Assembly (NCBI RefSeq): GCF_047730175.1
Contig: NZ_CP159833.1
Span: 2,356,001 to 2,420,000 of the forward strand
From: Marifrigoribacter sp047730175
GTDB taxonomy: Bacteria; Bacteroidota; Bacteroidia; Flavobacteriales; Flavobacteriaceae
Direction of reading: 5' to 3'
DNA length: 64,000 bases
Each line of letters starts with the position of its first letter. The first letter of the stretch is position 1. A model generated the notes under the pieces. It made no database searches. It was not told where the DNA came from and was given only the letters and a program-made list of their open reading frames with translations. Shown here piece after piece: positions 8,801 through 17,600 of the stretch. Made by a program: the position numbers and the translations under genes.

Positions 8801-9708
8801 CCCCTGCTGGTGAACCAGTAGATGTAAACGGATGTTCTGAGTCACAATTAGATGATGATAATGATGGTGTTTTCAATGATGTCGACAACTGTCCTAATAC
8901 CCCTGCTGGTGAACCAGTAGATGTAAACGGATGTTCTGAGTCACAATTAGATGATGATAATGATGGTGTTCCAAATGATGCTGACAACTGTCCTAATACA
9001 CCCGCTGGTGAGCCAGTAGATGTAAACGGATGTTCTGATTCACAAATAGATACAGATGGAGATGGTATTCCAGATATTTATGATACGGATGATGATAATG
9101 ATGGAATAAGTGATGCAGATGAAATCGCAACAGGAACAGATCCATTAGTACCCGATCCAATAGATACAGATACAGATGGTGATGGTATTTCAGATGCAGA
9201 CGAGTCAGATGAGACGTCAGGAACAATAACAGACACGAATGGTAATGGTATATCAGATGCAACTGAAGCATTAGCAGACTTTACTCCATCTATGAATATT
9301 GATTCTTTTGTCTTTTTATCTGAAGGTGATGCAAGAGATTTTGTTGTAAATGTTTCTGAAATTATAGGCGGACCATCGGTTGGGGAAGTAGTTGTTAAAC
9401 TCTCAAAACCAGACGGGTTTTCTATTACCTATAATGATTTTACTGGCAATTCTAATGTAGATGGCGGTATTCCAGTTAATAATATTGATTGGGTACTAAG
9501 TGAAGATGTCTCATTTATAACAATGACATTAAAACCAGGTGTTGTTATTGGATCAAATTTATTTTCACGTATTGGTTTTAATATTGAGCGTAATTCAAAT
9601 GTGCCTTCTCAAACTTATCAACCTATTACAGTTACAATTGTAGAGGGATCAGGATCAGATAGTAATAACAATAGTGACACTTACAACATTGTTGTTCAAG
9701 CTCAATAA
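5872..9708 (+). CDS. Secreted adhesin: two DUF3494 (ice-binding-like) domains, DUF11-like domain, TSP3 Ca-binding repeats
   Basis: This 1278-aa exported protein has a Sec signal peptide (residues 1-24, ending SISFSQ). Two consecutive DUF3494/ice-binding-like domains follow at about 25-245 and 255-475, with typical GVYxI and NPDxxFVxxxxGA segments. A DUF11-like segment lies at about 485-600. An Asp-rich thrombospondin type 3 region at about 605-1085 includes twelve 33-aa units. The C-terminal ~140 aa form a domain also found at the end of the next protein. No standard type A or type B T9SS sorting domain is evident. DUF3494 domains bind ice or act as adhesin tips, and TSP3 repeats bind calcium and act as stalks, so a calcium-rigidified surface adhesin is the best reading. 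It opens the island of six same-strand genes. Confidence 0.85.
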   Translation: MNKKLLFSLTTIALLFFSSISFSQTVNLGILTSFEAYTGSGDITNSSGTVIGDVGSNLGVANGFDPVSYPAYEGNIYSMNAATQQAQFDLLRLYIHLNDLPVDVPNPLDLGTDSPHAATFGTGEILDPGVYYIASAASIGGNFTLDGGGNPDAFFVIKINGALTATGTTNMILTGGAQSCNVFFLANGAITAAAGAILKGTLVSKGGAIGLAAGAELEGRMFSMAGAITLGLGANAIPPPCTSTIPVFCESGCDPAAAVDVLGTVADFALFAKNGAVGNTGISGVNGNIGSNTNAVSGYGGGVHIGTVETINPVTQQAADDLDDAYDALMLLEPTITNDNTGRPIDLPLHTANFFNEFIVPGVYEITTAGSVAGTIVLDAQGNPDSIFVLRFGGAISVAANTNMVLINGAKRCNIFWLGGAGVAAGAVNIGASSIVSGYFFANIGASNSGAGVFLAGGQFSISGAVNTDTGILYDNPECITSTPLQPNPAFGLVKTSSVGGTGIVGDVITYTFALTNIGPVALTNITVTDPMPGLTITGNPIATLDIGVVDETITGTYTITQADVDAGSVTNSATAAGQDPDSLSITDTSGTANDNDDSTITTVLGTDTDGDGVIDADDNCPDIPNADQADEDGDGVGDVCDICPLTPAGETVDLDGCSALQADDDNDGVLNNDDNCPNTPAGEPVDVDGCSESQLDDDGDGVFNDADNCPNTPAGEPVDVDGCSESQLDDDNDGVFNDVDNCSNTPAGEPVDVNGCSESQLDDDNDGVFNDVDNCPNTPAGEPVDVNGCSESQLDDDNDGVPNDADNCPNTPAGEPVDVDGCSESQLDDDNDGVFNDADNCPNTPAGEPVDVDGCSESQLDDDNDGVFNDVDNCPNTPAGEPVDLDGCSESQLDDDGDGVFNDADNCPNTPAGEPVDVNGCSESQLDDDGDGVFNDADNCPNTPAGEPVDANGCSESQLDDDNDGVFNDVDNCPNTPAGEPVDVNGCSESQLDDDNDGVFNDVDNCPNTPAGEPVDVNGCSESQLDDDNDGVPNDADNCPNTPAGEPVDVNGCSDSQIDTDGDGIPDIYDTDDDNDGISDADEIATGTDPLVPDPIDTDTDGDGISDADESDETSGTITDTNGNGISDATEALADFTPSMNIDSFVFLSEGDARDFVVNVSEIIGGPSVGEVVVKLSKPDGFSITYNDFTGNSNVDGGIPVNNIDWVLSEDVSFITMTLKPGVVIGSNLFSRIGFNIERNSNVPSQTYQPITVTIVEGSGSDSNNNSDTYNIVVQAQ
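7861..9048 (+). repeat. Twelve tandem 99-bp units encoding TSP3-type Ca-binding repeats
   Basis: Exactly 12 units of 99 bp (33 aa) lie in frame. Each begins DDDNDGV or DDDGDGV, carries DNCPNTPAGEPVD and ends GCSESQL; the last ends GCSDSQI. Units differ at a few codons only (FNDV/FNDA/PNDA and VDV/VNG-type alternations), and unit 3 has DNCS in place of DNCP. Less regular TSP3-like repeats flank the array on both sides. The two Cys and the Asp ladder per unit are typical of calcium-binding TSP3 repeats. Confidence 0.93.
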
Positions 9709-9754
9709 TTATAGGCAATCCTCTAAAAAAATGTTAACACTAAACAATAAAAAC

Positions 9755-11770
9755 ATGAATCCTCTAAATAAATTAATAATACTGTTTTTTACTGTATTTA
9801 TGTTTATACCGAAAGGATATTCACAAAACAACGCAGACCCTGGAATTGGAATTATAATGACGCCACCAAGTGTGACGCAAGGTTCTATGGGTATTTTGAG
9901 TGCTAATGTAGGTAATTATGGTAACGGAACTATAGTTGAAAATTCATTACAAGTTACTATTAGTGTTGGCGCAAATGCTGAAATTATAGGAATTGATTCA
10001 GGAAGTGACATGCGTTGGAATCAATCGAGTTTAACAACTGGTTCTGCAAACACAATAAAATTAACAAATTCAAGTGGAAGTTTTAGTTCTTTTGATGTTG
10101 GACATATTTTGCTTACTGTAAGAGGTAATACGGTGAGTGATGCAAATGGAATTTTAGGAAACATTGTATATATCTCTGCTGAAAACCCTTTATTGTGCGG
10201 AGGTTGTCCTTCACCTGCTCCACTAAATGCTTCTCAAGGGAATGCTAATAGTTCAAATGACAACTCATCTACAAGTTTGGAAGTAACTACTTTACTAGAT
10301 GCAGAAGATGACATTAACCAAACACTAGTAAACATTTCAGTAGATGGTAATGTAGTAACCAATGACAATGGTCCTGTGGGAGATATCTTAATAGTAAGTA
10401 CCACACCAGTAAGTGGACCCGTTAATGGAACCGTAGTATTAAACTCAGATGGAACATATACCTACACACCAAACACAAGTTTTATAGGCGAAGATATCTT
10501 TATATATGAGGTTTGTGATACTGGAATTCCAGCGTCATGTGCTACAGCTAGAGTAGTGATCACTGTTATAGGACCATTTTCCAATGGAGATTTCGCGCCA
10601 TCCGTACAAGATGATAATGCAACAACAGAACCAAACATTAATGTAGCTATTAATATATTAGATAATGATACTGATCCAGATGGTATGATAGATCCTACTA
10701 CGGTAAGTTTAGATCCAAGTACAATACCTGGAGCGATTTGCACCAGTACAGTAGATGGTGATTGCCTGGTCGTTACTGTACCAAATGAAGGAATGTATAC
10801 GGTAAATCCAACAACAGGAGTTGTAACCTTTGATCCAGAATCAAGCTTTACTGGAGAAACTACACTGTTAGGTTATACGGTGTGTGATGATACCACTCCA
10901 ACACCCTTGTGCGATGATGCTACCATTATGGTAGTGGTTAGTGATCGAACGGTAAATGAGATGACAGCAGAAGATGATGCAAATATCGGAAATGCTGGAG
11001 ATACTTTATCGGCTAACGTATTATCAAATGATATAGATCCAGACGGCAGTACAGGTACACCAGATGTAAATAGTGCTACCGCTCCAACAGCTACAGATGG
11101 TAGTTACGGACCTTTAACATTAGGAACTCCAACTATAATTTATGGAACAGATCCAAATAACCCTGGAATGTTTATAGAAGCAGGAACCCTAACCTTAAAT
11201 ACGGATGGAACATATACTTATGTGGCACATTCAGGCTTTGAAGGCGCAGTATATGTCCCATACACAGCTTGTGATAATGATGTTGATAATGCTTGTGATA
11301 ATGCTACTATTTATTTAACAACTCTAGCGAGAGGAATATCGGATGTGACACCAATTATTAGTGTTGCACCGAATGTGATGCAGGGACAAACAAATTTTTA
11401 TATAACTGTTAGGATTACAGAATTAAATGTGGAGAATACCAATGGAGTGATTATCGTCAAGATACCAAAAGACACTCGTTGGGTGTTAGATGGTCCTTAT
11501 CAGCCTGGGCTTGAAATGCTTGGTGGTACAGAATTAAATAATTCAGATTGGGATTATTCAGAGGATGCAAATTCTCATATTTTAACGACAACAATAGGAA
11601 CGGTTATTACAGAAGGTGGTTTCTCCTATTTTGGATTCAATGCCATATGGGATCCAGGCCAAACAGCAGGAGTCTTTACGATTACTTCCCAAATTAATGA
11701 ATATAGTGGAGGAGAAGAAAATATCGGCAATAACGTTGATGCAGAAAGTTTAAATTATTTTATTGAATAA
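9755..11770 (+). CDS. Secreted multi-domain protein with cadherin-like (tandem-95 type) Ig repeats
   Basis: The frame is open from upstream, but I place the start at the ATG at 9755 because it gives a clean signal peptide (MNPLNKL..., ending KGYSQ) 46 bp after the previous stop. The mature protein (~670 aa in total) begins with a ~150-aa beta-rich domain. Three Ig-like repeats of the bacterial cadherin/tandem-95 type follow, marked by NDNGPVGD, GTYTYTP, IYEVCD and VLSNDIDPDG. The C-terminal ~140 aa resemble the C-terminus of the preceding adhesin (NNSDW..SED, GFN, NN-D). No recognised T9SS sorting domain is seen. It is most likely a cell-surface or secreted structural protein co-expressed with its neighbours. 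Confidence 0.8.
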   Translation: MNPLNKLIILFFTVFMFIPKGYSQNNADPGIGIIMTPPSVTQGSMGILSANVGNYGNGTIVENSLQVTISVGANAEIIGIDSGSDMRWNQSSLTTGSANTIKLTNSSGSFSSFDVGHILLTVRGNTVSDANGILGNIVYISAENPLLCGGCPSPAPLNASQGNANSSNDNSSTSLEVTTLLDAEDDINQTLVNISVDGNVVTNDNGPVGDILIVSTTPVSGPVNGTVVLNSDGTYTYTPNTSFIGEDIFIYEVCDTGIPASCATARVVITVIGPFSNGDFAPSVQDDNATTEPNINVAINILDNDTDPDGMIDPTTVSLDPSTIPGAICTSTVDGDCLVVTVPNEGMYTVNPTTGVVTFDPESSFTGETTLLGYTVCDDTTPTPLCDDATIMVVVSDRTVNEMTAEDDANIGNAGDTLSANVLSNDIDPDGSTGTPDVNSATAPTATDGSYGPLTLGTPTIIYGTDPNNPGMFIEAGTLTLNTDGTYTYVAHSGFEGAVYVPYTACDNDVDNACDNATIYLTTLARGISDVTPIISVAPNVMQGQTNFYITVRITELNVENTNGVIIVKIPKDTRWVLDGPYQPGLEMLGGTELNNSDWDYSEDANSHILTTTIGTVITEGGFSYFGFNAIWDPGQTAGVFTITSQINEYSGGEENIGNNVDAESLNYFIE

Positions 11771-11784
11771 TAAAAGATATTAAG

Positions 11785-13113
11785 ATGAAAAAAGCAGTAT
11801 TAATTATTTGTTTACTATTTGTGTGTCTATTAGCACAAGCGCAGAATTGGAACCCCTATGTTAGTCAGGGTATTATAAGCCCATCACCATTATTACCAGT
11901 GGAGTTTGACGGCGAAGGTGAAATCTCATTTAAAATAGGTAACACGGGCAGTAGCCCACTTGTATATAACCTTACAAGTCCCGATAAGGTGATATTGGAG
12001 ATTAGGTTATTCAATGGTGTTCCGAATAAAAGTAATCCATTGGCAGCACTGCAGGGTTCATGGGTAAATATGTTTAAATGGACCTATGATCCCTATACAA
12101 CAACTTATACAGGCGTTCAAAAAAGAACGATACGGGGCTATGGACAAGGGGCTATCACGGTGGGATATAGGGTTAAGAGGAACACTCCTTTGTCTGTAAT
12201 AGCTAATGGGGTTAGTGTTAGTATGCAAGTACCTTCTTATGCAAGTGCTTCCAATACGACCCAGGATGATTTTGTTAGTTCATACACTTATGTATTGGCA
12301 ATGGATTATGGTGATGCTCCAGTAAGTTATGGTAATGCTTCTCATGACATTAATACATACAAAACAGGTGGTTTATATACACAATACATATACCTAGGGA
12401 GTTCTGTTGATCAAGAATCAGAAGCTCAACCTTCAACTAAGGCAGAGGGTGATGATAAAAATGGGGATGATGAAGATGGAGTTACTTTTCCATTATTAAC
12501 AGCTGGGAGTACGGTTAGTATTCCGGTTGTAGTTACGGTTCAGGACGTGAGCTTTGGAGTATTAAATGCCTGGTTCGACTGGAATGGAGATGGAGATTTC
12601 ACAGATTCGGGAGAAAATGTTCTAGCACCACAAGCAGTTTTCAGTAGTGGGACTTACGATTTGTCTGTTTCAATACCAGAAACGGCAATTACAACGGCTC
12701 CTACTTTCGCTCGTTTTAGAATAGGAAACGTTAGTGGTCCAACAGGTGTAAATACATGGGGAGAAGTAGAAGACTATCAAGTAAACATTAAAGATCAATA
12801 TTTCTCAGATGCTATAATATTGCCTGTAGCAAAAGATAGATTAGAAACTTTAGGACCTACAAATATATTGGTGTATCCAAACCCAGCTATAGACAGATAC
12901 TACGTAAATATATCTGTTATAGGAAGTTATCAATTGGAGTTGATGGACCTATTAGGAAGGCTTTTATATAGTGGTTCTATGGAGGTACAATTGGGTAATG
13001 GAGGTGTTAAAGAGCTTTCGAAAAGTCATCTTCCTTCAGGACCGTATTTCCTTCGAGTAACCAACAAGAAAGATGGACAGCAGTATACAGTAAAACTACT
13101 TATGGCAGAATAA
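11785..13113 (+). CDS. GEVED-domain secreted protein with T9SS type A sorting domain (paralogue 1 of 3)
   Basis: This 442-aa protein has a signal peptide (ending AQAQ) and an N-terminal domain (about 21-165) shared with the next two genes, starting NPYVSQGIISPSPLLP. A GEVED-domain region follows with its hallmarks DYGDAP (about 172), DEDGVTFP (about 228), AWFDWNGDGDF (about 260) and GEVEDYQV (about 330). A type A T9SS sorting domain begins at VYPNPA (about 367) and ends in YTVKLLMAE. It should therefore be exported through the T9SS and anchored or released at the surface. Its start is 14 bp after the preceding gene. The function of the GEVED domain is not established; it is common in large Bacteroidota surface proteins. 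Confidence 0.88.
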   Translation: MKKAVLIICLLFVCLLAQAQNWNPYVSQGIISPSPLLPVEFDGEGEISFKIGNTGSSPLVYNLTSPDKVILEIRLFNGVPNKSNPLAALQGSWVNMFKWTYDPYTTTYTGVQKRTIRGYGQGAITVGYRVKRNTPLSVIANGVSVSMQVPSYASASNTTQDDFVSSYTYVLAMDYGDAPVSYGNASHDINTYKTGGLYTQYIYLGSSVDQESEAQPSTKAEGDDKNGDDEDGVTFPLLTAGSTVSIPVVVTVQDVSFGVLNAWFDWNGDGDFTDSGENVLAPQAVFSSGTYDLSVSIPETAITTAPTFARFRIGNVSGPTGVNTWGEVEDYQVNIKDQYFSDAIILPVAKDRLETLGPTNILVYPNPAIDRYYVNISVIGSYQLELMDLLGRLLYSGSMEVQLGNGGVKELSKSHLPSGPYFLRVTNKKDGQQYTVKLLMAE

Positions 13114-13214
13114 TAAGATAAGAAGAAATAAAGACATGGTAGGTGGTTAGTCAGACAGCATTAACCAGAGCTATTTTAAATCTACCAACAGAATATTTAA
13201 TACCCTAGATTAAT

Positions 13215-14555
13215 ATGAAAAGAGCAATCCTATTATTGTGTTTTATTTTTACAAGCTTGTTTACAAGTGCGCAGAAGTATAACCCATATGTGAATCAGGG
13301 AATTATTTCCCCAGCTCCACTGTTACCAGTAGAATTTAATGGTACAGGCGAACTTTTGTTCAATGTAGGAAATTCAGGAAGTAGCTCACTTCCACTTGTC
13401 ACTAATCAGGAAATGACATTGATAATAACCCTTTCTAATGGGATTCCGGACGATATAGATCCTTTGGCAGCAATGGGAGGTACATGGCTTAGTTATTTTA
13501 ATTGGACTTATGATGCAGGTATTACTACTTATAGAGGGGTTCAAAACCAGGAAATTTCAGAAAGTACATCTGGAGATATAACCCTCTCATATAAAGTAAT
13601 AAAGAATACACTTCTTTCGAGAGCTTCAAACGGGTTTAATGTAAATCTTCAACCACCACCATATGCTAATGGGATTCAAGCTACAGAGGATGATTCAGTA
13701 AGTTCATTCACCTATGTATTAGCAGAGGATTATGGAGATGCTCCAGTAAGTTATGGAGAAGCCTCTCATGATATTAAAATTTATAAGGCAAATGGTGTAT
13801 ATACACAATACATCCACTTTGGGAGTACTGTTGATCCAGAAACTGACTATCAAGGATCAGTATTGGCTGATGGAGATCATAAGGGCATTAATGACGAAGA
13901 TGGAGTTACATTTCCGTCTCTTATACAAGGAGCCACAGTTGATATACCTGTTGAAATAACCATACATGATAGTGGTTTTGGGTTTTTGAATGCCTGGATC
14001 GATTGGAATGGAGATGGTGACTTTGATGATGTAGATGAACAAATTATCACAAGCAAGTTTATTACAACGAGTGGTACAACTAACCATTCGGTTAACGTAC
14101 CTGGAGATGCAATAATTACTGAATCAACTTTTGCTCGTTTTAGAATTGGGGAACATTCTGATAGCTTAGGAGCCAATGCTTGGGGAGAAGTAGAGGACTA
14201 TCAAATAACTATCATAGAAATAACGAACCTGTTAGTTGAAATGTCTCTTACTCGCAATGCAGATAAAGACAATTCAGGAACAATAACTTTAAATGATGTA
14301 TTGACCTATATGGTTATATTAACCAATACTAATACCGAACCTTTGACGAATGTAGTTGTAGATGGTCTAATCATTTCATTTAATGAAGAGACGACACCGT
14401 GTACTATTTTGTCCCCAGAAATTTCATGTACACTAATTGGCACCTACTTGGTCACGCAGGATGATGTAGATGCGGGTCAGATTATTAACATTGGTACAGC
14501 TAATAGTCATGAAATGAACCCTGTTAAAGTCAGGCACATTACACCAATTAAATAA
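13215..14555 (+). CDS. GEVED-domain secreted protein without sorting domain (paralogue 2 of 3)
   Basis: This 446-aa paralogue of its neighbours has a signal peptide (ending TSAQ), the shared N-terminal domain (NPYVNQGIISPAPLLP), and the GEVED region with DYGDAP, DEDGVTFP, AWIDWNGDGDF and GEVEDYQI. A single DUF11/DUF7507-like repeat (about 340-435) follows, with QDDVDAGQIIN near its end. The protein then stops abruptly after ...RHITPIK, and no type A or type B T9SS signal is present. It may be a truncated version of a longer protein like the next gene, or a form exported by the Sec system only. Codon and sequence similarity to the 3210-aa protein is very high in the first ~335 residues. Confidence 0.8.
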   Translation: MKRAILLLCFIFTSLFTSAQKYNPYVNQGIISPAPLLPVEFNGTGELLFNVGNSGSSSLPLVTNQEMTLIITLSNGIPDDIDPLAAMGGTWLSYFNWTYDAGITTYRGVQNQEISESTSGDITLSYKVIKNTLLSRASNGFNVNLQPPPYANGIQATEDDSVSSFTYVLAEDYGDAPVSYGEASHDIKIYKANGVYTQYIHFGSTVDPETDYQGSVLADGDHKGINDEDGVTFPSLIQGATVDIPVEITIHDSGFGFLNAWIDWNGDGDFDDVDEQIITSKFITTSGTTNHSVNVPGDAIITESTFARFRIGEHSDSLGANAWGEVEDYQITIIEITNLLVEMSLTRNADKDNSGTITLNDVLTYMVILTNTNTEPLTNVVVDGLIISFNEETTPCTILSPEISCTLIGTYLVTQDDVDAGQIINIGTANSHEMNPVKVRHITPIK

Positions 14556-14646
14556 GATTTTTAACCTTGCAATTGTCTGAAAATGTGTGTTTTAAAGTAA
14601 AATCAAAATACATAAAAAAAAGTATTTAATAATAACAACGATTAAG

Positions 14647-17600
14647 ATGAAAAGAGCATTACTAATATTGTGTTTATTTTTTGCAAGTTTATTTGCAAGT
14701 GCACAGAGTTATAACCCATATGTGAATCAGGGTATTGTATCCCCAGCTCCACTGTTACCATTAGAATTTAATGGTTCAGGCGAACTTTCGTTCAATATAG
14801 GAAATACAGGAAGTGATCCACTTCCACTTGTCATCAATCAGGAAATGTCACTGATTATAACCCTTTCTAAAGGGATACCGAACGAAGTAGATCCTTTGGC
14901 TGCATTGGGAGGCACATGGCTAATTTACTTTGATTGGACATACGATGCAGGTATTACTACCTATACAGGGATCCAAAATCAAGAAATTTCAGGAAGTGAT
15001 TCTGGAGATATAACCATTGCGTATAAAGTCATAACCAATACATCTAGTTCAGTTGTTTCAAATGGGTTTAATATAAACCTTCAACCGCCACCATATACAA
15101 ACGGGATTCAATCTACAGACGATGATTCAGTAAGTTCATACACTTATGTATTGGCAACTGATTATGGAGATGCACCTGCAAGCTATTTAGAAGCCTCTCA
15201 TGATATCAATATCTACAAATCCGGAGGTGAATATACAAAATACATATACCTTGGTAGTTCTGTAGATCCAGAAACAGCAAATCAGCCATCAGCAATTGCT
15301 GACGGTGATGACACAAATGATACAGATGGAGACATGACCCCATCGGAAGATGATGAAGACGGGGTGATATTCCCGTCACTAATACTAGGAACCACAGTAG
15401 ATATACCAGTTGAAATAACCATAAATAATGATAATGGTTCTAATAACGGATTTTTAAATGCTTGGATTGATTGGAATGGAGATGACGATTTTGATGATGC
15501 AGGAGAAAAAATTATAACAAATCAGTTCTTTTTCACGAGTGGTACGACTAATTATTCAGTTACCGTACCTGGTGATGCCATAATTACTCAACCAACATTT
15601 GCTCGTTTTAGAGTAGGGAATTTTAATATTGCAAGTTCAGGATTGGATGATTTTGGAGAGGTAGAAGATTACCAGGTAACAATTCAATCTGCAAATTCAG
15701 GCACGATAAGCGGTACTGTTGAAGATGATAACGGTAACCCAATTCCAGGAGTAATACTAAGCTTAGATGATGGAAATCCAACTACAACTAATCTTGATAC
15801 TACAACAGCTATTGACGGTAGCTATAGTTTTACTGTTATACCAGGCGATTATATAATTGAAGAAACACAACCGGCAGACTATACCAATGTAAGTGATGGA
15901 GATGCGATAGTTGATGGAGTAGATGATACAGAAACAAATGATGGAAGCACAACCAATGATACTATACCAGTATCATTAGCTTCTGGAGAAACAGATAGTG
16001 GGAATGATTTTATAGAAAGTTGTCTAGTACCACCAACACCAACGGTAACAGTAAGCCCAGCAGATTGTGATAATGGAGCGGTAGTAACGGTAACAAATTA
16101 CGATTCAGGATTAACCTATACCTCTACAGCCTCAGGCTTAGTAGTAGGAGCAGGAGGAATAGTAACTGGCGGAATTGATGGAGATATCTATACGATCACT
16201 GCAACAAGTGCAGCTACGTGTACAGCTACTTCAGCGAATTTCACCTTTGAAGATGATACGCAATTAGCAGCACCAGATGCGCCATTAGTAACAGTAACCC
16301 TAGCAGATTGTGATAATGGAGCGGTAGTAACGGTAACAAACTACGATTCAGGATTAACCTATACCTCTACAGCCTCAGGCTTAGTAGTAGGCGCAGGCGG
16401 AATTGTAACTGGCGGAATTGATGGAGATATCTATACGATCACAGCAGAAAATGCAAATACATGTACAGCTACTTCTGCAAGTTTCACCTTTGAAGATGAT
16501 ACGCAATTATTAGTGCCAACACCAACGGTAACAGTAAGCCCAGCAGATTGTGATAATGGAGCGGTAGTAACGGTAACAAATTACGATTCAGGATTAACCT
16601 ATACCTCTACAGCCTCAGGCTTAGTAGTAGGAGCAGGAGGAATAGTAACTGGCGGAATTGATGGAGATATCTATACGATCACAGCAGAAAATGCAAATAC
16701 GTGTACAGCTACTTCAGCGAGTTTCATTAATGATACGGATGCACAATTAGCAGCACCAGATGCGCCATTAGTAACAGTAACCCTAGCAGATTGTGATAAT
16801 GGAGCGGTAGTAACGGTAACAAATTACGATTCAGGATTAACCTATACCTCTACAGCCTCAGGCTTAGTAGTAGGAGCAGGAGGAATAGTAACTGGCGGAA
16901 TTGATGGAGATACATATACGATCACAGCAGAAAATGCAAATACGTGTACAGCTACCTCAGCAAATTTCATTAATGATACGGATGCACAATTAGCAACACC
17001 AGATGCGCCATTAGTAACAGTAACCCCAGCAGATTGTGATAATGGAGCGGTAGTAACAGTAACAAATTACGATTCAGGATTAACCTATACCTCTACAGCC
17101 GCAGGCTTAGTAGTAGGAGCAGGAGGAATTGTAACTGGCGGAATTGATGGAGATACCTATACGATCACTGCAACAAGTGCAGCTACGTGTACAGCTACTT
17201 CAGCGAGTTTCACCTTTGAAGATGATACGCAATTATTAGTGCCAACACCAACGGTAACAGTAAGCCCAGCAGATTGTGATAATGGAGCGGTAGTAACGGT
17301 AACAAATTACGATTCAGGATTAACCTATACCTCTACAGCCTCAGGCTTAGTAGTAGGCGCAGGCGGAATTGTAACTGGCGGAATAGATGGAGATATCTAT
17401 ACGATCACAGCAGAAAACACAAATACGTGTACAGCTACTTCAGCGAGTTTCACCTTTGAAGATGATACGCAATTATTAGTGCCAACACCAACGGTAACAG
17501 TAAGCCCAGCAGATTGTGATAATGGAGCGGTAGTAACGGTAACAAATTATGATTCAGGATTAACCTATACCTCTACAGCCTCAGGCTTAGTAGTAGGCGC

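Noticed and set aside
7755..8987. 410-aa open frame on the minus strand across the TSP3 repeats
   Set aside because: It is the antisense shadow of a 99-bp in-frame repeat array; its Ser/Pro-rich 33-residue periodicity simply mirrors the plus-strand repeat, and it lacks a start context or signal of its own.
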